Translations under genes and position numbers: made by a program | Origin: Lepidurus packardi | Lineage: Eukaryota; Arthropoda; Branchiopoda; Notostraca; Triopsidae | Length of the DNA: 64,000 bases | Assembly: GCA_023053545.1 (NCBI GenBank) | Contig: JAKZAN010000068.1 | Location: forward strand, 1 to 64,000 | Reading direction: 5' to 3' | Notes under the pieces: model-generated | Databases searched by the model: none | What the model was told of the DNA's origin: nothing | Seen by the model: only the letters and a program-made list of their open reading frames with translations | In this document: positions 57,601 through 64,000 of the stretch, piece by piece | Layout: each line of letters opens with the position of its first letter | Position numbering within the stretch: position 1 is the first letter of the stretch

Positions 57601-60600
57601 CATTACGGATTGAATTATTTCTTTACGTACTGAAGTTATTCCTTACGGACTGAATTAATTACTTACGGACTGAATTATTTCCTTACGTACTGAACTTATT
57701 CCTTACGGACTGAATTAATTCCTTACGGACTGAATTAATTCCTTACGGACTGAATTAATTCCTTACGGACTGAATTAATACCTTACGGACTGAATTAAAT
57801 CCTTACGGACTGAATTAATTCCTTACGGACTGAATTAATTCCTTACGGACTGAATTAATTCCTTACTGACTGAATTAATTCCTTACTGACTGAATTAATT
57901 CCTTACGGACTGAATTAATTCCTTACGGACTGAATTAATTCCTTACGGACTGAATTAATTCCTTTCGGACTGAATTAATTCCATACGGACTTAATTAATT
58001 CCTTACGTACTTTATTAATTCCTTACGGTCTGAATTAATTCCGTACGGATTTTATTAATTCCTTACGGACTGAATCAATTCCGTACAGATTTTATTAATT
58101 CCTTACGGACTGAATAAATTCCTTACGAACTGAATTAATTCCGTACGGATTTTATTAATTCCTTACGGACTGAATTAATTCATTACGGAGAGAATTAATT
58201 CCTTACGGACTGAATTAATTCCTTACGGACTGAATTAATTCCTTACTGACTGAATTAATTCCTTACGGACTTAATTAATTCCTTACGTACTTTATTAATT
58301 CCTTACGGTCTGAATTAATTCCGTACGGATTTTATTAATTCCTTACGGACTGAATTAATTCCGTACGGATTTTATTAATTCCTTACGGACTGAATAAATT
58401 CCTTACGAACTGAATTAATTCCGTACGGATTTTATTAATTCCTTACGGACTGAATTAATTCATTACGGACTGAATTAATTCCTTACTGACTGAATTAATT
58501 CATTACGGACTGAATTAATTCCTTACGGACTGAATTAATTCCTTAATTAATTCCTTACGGACTGAATTAATTTCATACGGACTGAATTAATTCATTACGG
58601 ACTAAATTAATCGATTACGGACTGAATTAATTCCTTACGTACTGAACTTATTCCTTACGGACTGAATTAATTCCTTACGGACTGAATTAATACCTTACGG
58701 ACTGAATTAAATCCTTACGGACTGAATTAATTCCTTACGGACTGAATTAATTCCTTACTGACTGAATTAATTCCTTACTGGCTGAATTAATTCCTTACGG
58801 ACTGAATTAATTCCTTACGGACTGAATTAATTCCTTACGAACTGAATTAATTCCTTACGGACTTAATTAATTCCTTACGTACTTAATTAATTCCTTACGG
58901 TCTGAATTTATTCCGTACGGATTTTATTAATTCCTCACGGACTGAATTAATTCCGTACGGATTTTATTAATTCCTTACGTACTTAATTAATTCCTTACGG
59001 TCTGAATTAATTCCGTACGGATTTTATTAATTCCTTACGGACTGAATTTATTCATTACGGACTTAATTAATCCATTACGGATTGAATTATTTCTTTACGT
59101 ACTGAAGTTATTCCTTACGGACTGAATTAATACCTTTCGGACTGAATTAAATCCTTACGGACTGAATTAATTCCTTACGGACTGAATTAATTCCTTACGG
59201 ACTGAATTAATTCCTTACTGACTGAATTAATTCCTTACTGACTGAATTAATTCCTTACGGACTGAATTAACTCCTTACGGACTGAATTAATTCCTTACGG
59301 ACTGAATTAATTCCTTACGGACTGAATTAATTCCTTACTGACTGAATTAATTCCTTACGGACTGAATTAATTCCTTACGGACTGAATTAATTCCTTACTG
59401 ACTGAATTAATTCCTTACGGACTTAATTAATTCCTTACGTACTTTATTAATTCCTTACGTACTTTATTAATTCCTTACGGTCTGAATTAATTCCGTACGG
59501 ATTTTATTAAATCCTTACGGACTGAATTAATTCCGTACGGATTTTATTAATTCCTTACGGACTTAATAAATTCCTTACGAACTGAACTAATTCCGTACGG
59601 ATTTTATTAATTCCTTACGGACTGAATTAATTCATTACGGACTGAATTAATTCCTTACTGACTGAATTAATTCATTACGGACTGAATTAATTCCTTACGG
59701 ACTGAATTAATTCCTTAATTAATTCCTTACGGACTGAATTAATTCCTTAATTAATTCCTTACGGACTGAATTAATTTCATACGGACTGAATTAATTCATT
59801 ACGGACTGAATTAATTCATTACGGACTGAATTAATTCCTTACGGACTGAATTAATTCCTTAATTAATTCCTTACGGACTGAATTAATTCCTTAATTAATT
59901 CCTTACGGACTGAATTAATTTCATACGGACTGAATTAATTCATTACGGACTTAATTAATCGATTACGGACTGAATTAATTCCTTACGTACTGAACTTATT
60001 CCTTACGGACTGAATTAATTCCTTACGGACTGAATTAATACCTTACGGACTGAATTAAATCCTTACGGACTGAATTAATTCCTTACGGACTGAATTAATT
60101 CCTTACGGACTGAATTAATTCCTTACTGACTGAATTAATTCCTTACGGACTGAATTAATTCCTTACGGACTGAATTAATTCCTTACGGACTGAATTAATT
60201 CCTTACGGACTTAATTAATTCCTTACGTACTTAATTAATTCCTTACGGTCTGAATTAATTCCGTACGGATTTTATTAATTCCTCACGGACTGAATTAATT
60301 CCGTACGGATTTTATTAATTCCTTACGTACTTAATTAATTCCTTACGGTCTGAATTAATTCCGTACGGATTTTATTAATTCCTTACGGACTGAATTTATT
60401 CATTACGGACTTAATTAATCCATTACGGATTGAATTATTTCTTTACGTACTGAAGTTATTCCTTACGGACTGAATTAATTACTTACGGACTGAATTATTT
60501 CCTTACGTACTGAACTTATTCCTTACGGACTGAATTAATTCCTTACGGACTGAATTAATTCCTTACGGACTGAATTAATTCCTTACGGACTGAATTAATA

Positions 60601-61018
60601 CCTTACGGACTGAATTAAATCCTTACGGACTGAATTAATTCCTTACGGACTGAATTAATTCCTTACGGACTGAATTAATTCCTTACTGACTGAATTAATT
60701 CCTTACTGACTGAATTAATTCCTTACGGACTGAATTAATTCCTTACGGACTGAATTAATTCCTTACGGACTGAATTAATTCCTTTCGGACTGAATTAATT
60801 CCATACGGACTTAATTAATTCCTTACGTACTTTATTAATTCCTTACGGTCTGAATTAATTCCGTACGGATTTTATTAATTCCTTACGGACTGAATCAATT
60901 CCGTACAGATTTTATTAATTCCTTACGGACTGAATAAATTCCTTACGAACTGAATTAATTCCGTACGGATTTTATTAATTCCTTACGGACTGAATTAATT
61001 CATTACGGAGAGAATTAA
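54631..61018 (+). repeat. 2.8-kb higher-order repeat, two copies, first with insert
   Basis: Copy 1 spans about 54631-58198 (3568 bp) and copy 2 about 58199-61018 (2820 bp). The left parts align at 3568 bp (12-mers 54971 and 56143 to 58539 and 59711; private TTACTGGCTG near 55.2 and 58.8 kb). The right parts align at 2820 bp (12-mers 56891-57067 to 59711-59887; CCTTTCGG near 57.96 and 60.78 kb; CCGTACAGATTTT near 58.08 and 60.90 kb; GGAGAGAATT near 58.19 and 61.01 kb). The difference, 748 bp, equals the internal duplication in copy 1. Confidence 0.94.
55690..57078 (+). repeat. 748-bp internal tandem duplication
   Basis: The four 12-mers at 56143, 56175, 56287 and 56319 recur at 56891, 56923, 57035 and 57067, all 748 bp on. 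The units before them (doubled ACGTACTTTATT, AAATCC between markers, ACTTAATAAATTCC, GAACTAATTCC) recur as well. The block is single in the second 2.8-kb copy (59711-59898). Outer limits are approximate because consensus units blur the edges. Confidence 0.92.
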
Positions 61019-64000
61019 TTCCTTACGGACTGAATTAATTCTTTACGGACTGAATTAATTCCTTAATTAATTCCTTACGGACTGAATTAATTTCATACGG
61101 ACTGAATTAATTCATTACGGACTTAATTAGTCGTTTACGGGCTGAATTAATTCCTTACGGACTTAATTAGTCGATTACGGACTGAATTAATTCCTTACGT
61201 ACTGAACTTATTCCTTACGGACTGAATTAATTCCTTACGGACTGAATTAATACCTTACGGACTGAATTAAATCCTTTCGGACTGAATTAATTCCTTACGG
61301 ACTGAATTAATTCCTTACGGACTGAATTAATTCCTTACTGACTGAATTAATTCCTTACGGACTGAATTAATTCCTTACGGACTGAATTAATTCCTTACGG
61401 ACTGAATTAATTCCTTACGGACTGAATTAATTCCTTACGGACTTAATTAATTCCTGACGGTCTGAATTAATTCCGTACGGATTTTATTAATTCCTTACGG
61501 ACTGAATTAATTCATTACGGACTTAATTAATCCAATACGGACTGAATTATTTCCTTACGTACTGAAGTTATTCCTTACGGACTGAATTAATTCCTTACGT
61601 ACTGAAATAATTCCTTACGGACTGAATTAATTCCTTACGGACTGAATTAATTCCTTACGGACTGAATTAATTCCTTAATTAATTCCGTACGGACTGAATT
61701 AATTTCATACGGACTGAATTAATTCATTACGGACTTAATTAATCGATTACGGACTGAATTAATACCTTACGGACTGAATTAATTCCTTACGGACTGAATT
61801 AATTCCTTACGGACTTAATTAATTCCTTACGTACTTAACTAATTCCTTACGGTCTGAATTAATTCCGTACGGATTTTATTAATTCCTCACGGACTGAATT
61901 AATTCCGTACGGATTTTATTAATTCCTTACGTACTTAATTAATTCCTTACGGTCTGAATTAATTCATTACGGACTTAATTAATCCATTTCGGATTGAATT
62001 ATTTCTTTACGTACTGAAGTTATTCCTTACGGACTGAATTAATTACTTACGGACTGAATTATTTCCTTACGTACTGAACTTATTCCTTACGGACTGAATT
62101 AATTCCTTACGGACTGAATTAATTCCTTACGGACTGAATTAATTCCTTACGGACTGAATTAATACCTTACGGACTGAATTAAATCCTTACGGACTGAATT
62201 AATTCCTTACGGACTGAATTAATTCCTTACGGACTGAATTAATTCCTTACTGACTGAATTAATTCCTTACTGACTGAATTAATTCCTTACGGACTGAATT
62301 AATTCCTTACGGACTGAATTAATTCCTTACGGACTGAATTAATTCCTTACGGACTGAATTAATTCCTTACGGACTTAATTAATTCCTTACGTACTTTATT
62401 AATTCCTTACGGTCTGAATTAGTTCCGTACGGATTTTATTAATTCCTTACGGACTGAATCAATTCCGTACAGATTTTATTAATTCCTTACGGACTGAAGA
62501 AATTCCTTACGAACTGAATTAATTCCGTACGGATTTTATTAATTCCTTACGGACTGAATTAATTCATTACGGACTGAATTAATTCCTTACGGACTGAATT
62601 AATTCCTTACGGACTGAATTAATTCCTTAATTAATTCCTTACGGACTGAATTAATTTCATACGGACTGAATTAATTCATTACGGACTTAATTAGTCGTTT
62701 ACGGACTGAATTAATTCCTTACGGACTTAATTAGTCGATTACGGACTGAAATAATTCCTTACGTACTGAACTTATTCCTTACGGACTGAATTAATTCCTT
62801 ACGGACTGAATTAATACCTTACGGACTGAATTAAATCCTTTCGGACTGAATTAATTCCTTACGGACTGAATTAATTCCTTACGGACTGAATTAATTCCTT
62901 ACTGACTGAATTAATTCCTTACGGACTGAATTAATTCCTTACGGACTGAATTAATTCCTTACGGACTGAATTAATTCCTTACGGACTGAATTAATTCCTT
63001 ACGGACTTAATTAATTCCTGACGGTCTGAATTAATTCCGTACGGATTTTATTAATTCCTTACGGACTGAATTAATTCATTACGGACTTAATTAATCCAAT
63101 ACGGACTGAATTATTTCCTTACGTACTGAAGTTATTCCTTACGGACTGAATTAATTCCTTACGTACTGAAATAATTCCTTACGGACTGAATTAATTCCTT
63201 ACGGACTGAATTAATTCCTTACGGACTGAATTAATTCCTTAATTAATTCCGTACGGACTGAATTAATTTCATACGGACTGAATTAATTCATTACGGACTT
63301 AATTAATCGATTACGGACTGAATTAATACCTTACGGACTGAATTAATTCCTTACGGACTGAATTAATTCCTTACGGACTTAATTAATTCCTTACGTACTT
63401 AACTAATTCCTTACGGTCTGAATTAATTCCGTACGGATTTTATTAATTCCTCACGGACTGAATTAATTCCGTACGGATTTTATTAATTCCTTACGTACTT
63501 AATTAATTCCTTACGGTCTGAATTAATTCATTACGGACTTAATTAATCCATTTCGGATTGAATTATTTCTTTACGTACTGAAGTTATTCCTTACGGACTG
63601 AATTAATTACTTACGGACTGAATTATTTCCTTACGTACTGAACTTATTCCTTACGGACTGAATTAATTCCTTACGGACTGAATTAATTCCTTACGGACTG
63701 AATTAATTCCTTACGGACTGAATTAATACCTTACGGACTGAATTAAATCCTTACGGACTGAATTAATTCCTTACGGACTGAATTAATTCCTTACGGACTG
63801 AATTAATTCCTTACTGACTGAATTAATTCCTTACTGACTGAATTAATTCCTTACGGACTGAATTAATTCCTTACGGACTGAATTAATTCCTTACGGACTG
63901 AATTAATTCCTTACGGACTGAATTAATTCCTTACGGACTTAATTAATTCCTTACGTACTTTATTAATTCCTTACGGTCTGAATTAGTTCCGTACGGATTT
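60470..64000 (+). repeat. 1564-bp higher-order repeat, cut by window end
   Basis: ACGTACTGAACTTA at 60499, 62063 and 63627, CCGTACAGATTTT at 60899 and 62463, 12-mers at 61059/61671 and 62623/63235, TTAGTCGTTTACGG near 61.13 and 62.69 kb, and GAATTAGTTCCGTACGG after 62403 and 63967 are all 1564 bp apart. About 2.3 copies are visible and the last is cut at 64000. The last two copies share GAATTAGTTCCG, which the first lacks, so those two are closest relatives. Confidence 0.93.

Larger units (their letters stand above)
40053..63246 (+). repeat. 12-bp short units, family B, second half
   Basis: TTCCTTAATTAA starts at 40053, 40945, 42317, 42789, 43461, 43933, 45185, 46297, 47489, 48621, 49293, 49905, 50556, 51308, 51340, 51991, 52743, 53235, 53927, 54239, 54971, 56143, 56175, 56287, 56319, 56891, 56923, 57035, 57067, 58539, 59711, 59743, 59855, 59887, 61059, 61671, 62623 and 63235. 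The four-member pattern with gaps 32, 112, 32 recurs at 56143, 56891 and 59711, a clear fingerprint of block copying. Gaps of 651 (49905-50556 and 51340-51991) reveal a 19-bp unit inside. Confidence 0.95.
1..64000 (+). repeat. 20-bp satellite DNA array filling the window
   Basis: The whole window is head-to-tail copies of TTCCTTACGGACTGAATTAA, about 3,200 units, with no unique sequence between them. The first base starts a unit and the last unit is cut at base 14 (starting 63987), so the array extends beyond both ends. Unit lengths are 20 bp with occasional 12-, 19- and 21-bp units; all share one orientation. The two 10-bp halves match at none of ten positions, so the monomer is not a doubled 10-mer. 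The consensus has TGA and TAA on the + strand and two TAA on the - strand, and since 20 is not a multiple of 3 every frame meets stops at least every 60 bp. Each junction makes the 10-bp palindrome GAATTAATTC, and each unit holds one CpG (ACGG). Size and homogeneity point to eukaryotic heterochromatin; the species and chromosomal site cannot be read from the sequence. Confidence 0.99.
17098..64000 (+). repeat. Family B sub-array (palindromic-core marker)
   Basis: From 17098 to the window end, dozens of units read TTCCGTACGGATTTTATTAA, whose core TCCGTACGGA is a perfect 10-bp palindrome. They typically follow an ACGTACTTTATT or ACGTACTTAATT unit and an ACGGTCTG unit, and often occur twice or three times per module with TTCCTCACGG or ACGAACTG units between. 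Modules are delimited by a 12-bp short unit followed by an ordered head: consensus, TTTCATACGG, TTCATTACGGACTTAATTAA, TCGATTACGG, ACGTACTGAACTTA. Module lengths between 12-mers cluster at about 472-492, 612-672, 732-792, 932-952, 1092-1192 and 1252 bp. No CCGTAAGG family A marker is present in this interval. Confidence 0.92.

Noticed and set aside
1..64000. Protein-coding potential, including a repeat protein
   Set aside because: The 20-bp unit is not a multiple of three and contains two stops per strand in the consensus, so each frame is stopped at least once per 60 bp. Variant units do not remove stops over any long run that I could see.
1..64000. CRISPR array
   Set aside because: There are repeats but no unique spacers: units abut directly and what lies between similar variants is more of the same monomer. 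No cas-like genes are possible here.
1..64000. Iteron-type replication origin
   Set aside because: Iterons are of similar length (about 20 bp), but they occur as a few copies beside a rep gene. Thousands of copies over 64 kb without any gene do not fit.
1..64000. Telomeric repeat
   Set aside because: The unit lacks the short G-rich strand of canonical telomeres and carries diverged higher-order modules; a subtelomeric position is still possible.
17098..64000. TATA-like TTTTATTAA and AATAAA in variant units as promoter or poly(A) signals
   Set aside because: They are by-products of single-base changes in an A/T-rich monomer, recur only as part of copied modules, and have no gene next to them.
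1..64000. CENP-B box or other named centromere motif
   Set aside because: I found no sequence resembling the 17-bp CENP-B box; a centromeric role cannot be claimed from dyads and A/T content alone.
1..64000. Transposable element or its target-site duplication
   Set aside because: No stretch departs from the monomer for more than about two units, and the most diverged patches (the 19-bp pairs) still align to it.
1..64000. Low-complexity artefact or synthetic filler
   Set aside because: The variants are not random: they are organised in ordered modules with exact long-range spacing and private markers, as expected of real satellite evolution. Local copy-number errors in assembly remain possible.

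Overview
This window contains no genes. All 64,000 bases are one uninterrupted, head-to-tail satellite DNA array built from a 20-bp monomer, consensus TTCCTTACGGACTGAATTAA (35% G+C, one CpG per monomer), about 3,200 copies. The array runs off both ends of the window, so its true length is unknown. I found no unique sequence, transposon, RNA gene or coding region. The consensus carries two stop codons per 60 bp in every frame of both strands, so it cannot encode a protein of useful length. An array of this size with nested higher-order repeats is typical of constitutive heterochromatin in a eukaryotic nuclear genome (pericentromeric, centromeric, subtelomeric or sex-chromosomal) assembled from long reads. 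The sequence gives no basis for naming a species, and I do not recognise this monomer as a named satellite.

Layout. (1) About 1-15.5 kb, 'family A': marked by 24 units whose core reads TCCGTAAGGA (or a one-base variant), the reverse complement of the normal core. It also has ACAGACT and TATGGACTT units next to these, EcoRI-type GAATGAATTCC variants, and six pairs of 19-bp units. (2) About 15.5-17.1 kb, transition: neither family's marker core is present. (3) About 17.1-64 kb, 'family B': marked by units with the perfectly palindromic core TCCGTACGGA followed by TTTTATT. Its higher-order modules of about 0.5-1.7 kb are usually bounded by a 12-bp deleted monomer (TTCCTTAATTAA). After that 12-mer comes a fixed run of variant units: consensus, TTTCATACGG, TTCATTACGGACTTAATTAA, TCGATTACGG, TTCCTTACGTACTGAACTTA.

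Monomers come in lengths of 20, 12, 19 and 21 bp only, and all point the same way. Private mutations and exact spacings between 12-mers reveal many nested tandem duplications: 440, 748, 760, 892, 1144, about 1130-1190, 1198, 1435, 1564, about 1600, 1744, and 2820/3568 bp, plus a roughly 4-kb block copied 5.6-5.8 kb downstream. This is the signature of repeated unequal exchange or segmental amplification. The strongest sequence-level oddity is that the monomer is a quasi-palindrome (14 of 20 positions match its own reverse complement). Each of its three mismatched dyad pairs has a common variant that repairs it, and both family markers are changes in that dyad.

I see no encoded biological 'system'. 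The interest lies in the satellite's structure, its two-family history, and possible protein binding or chromatin roles, which the sequence alone cannot prove.
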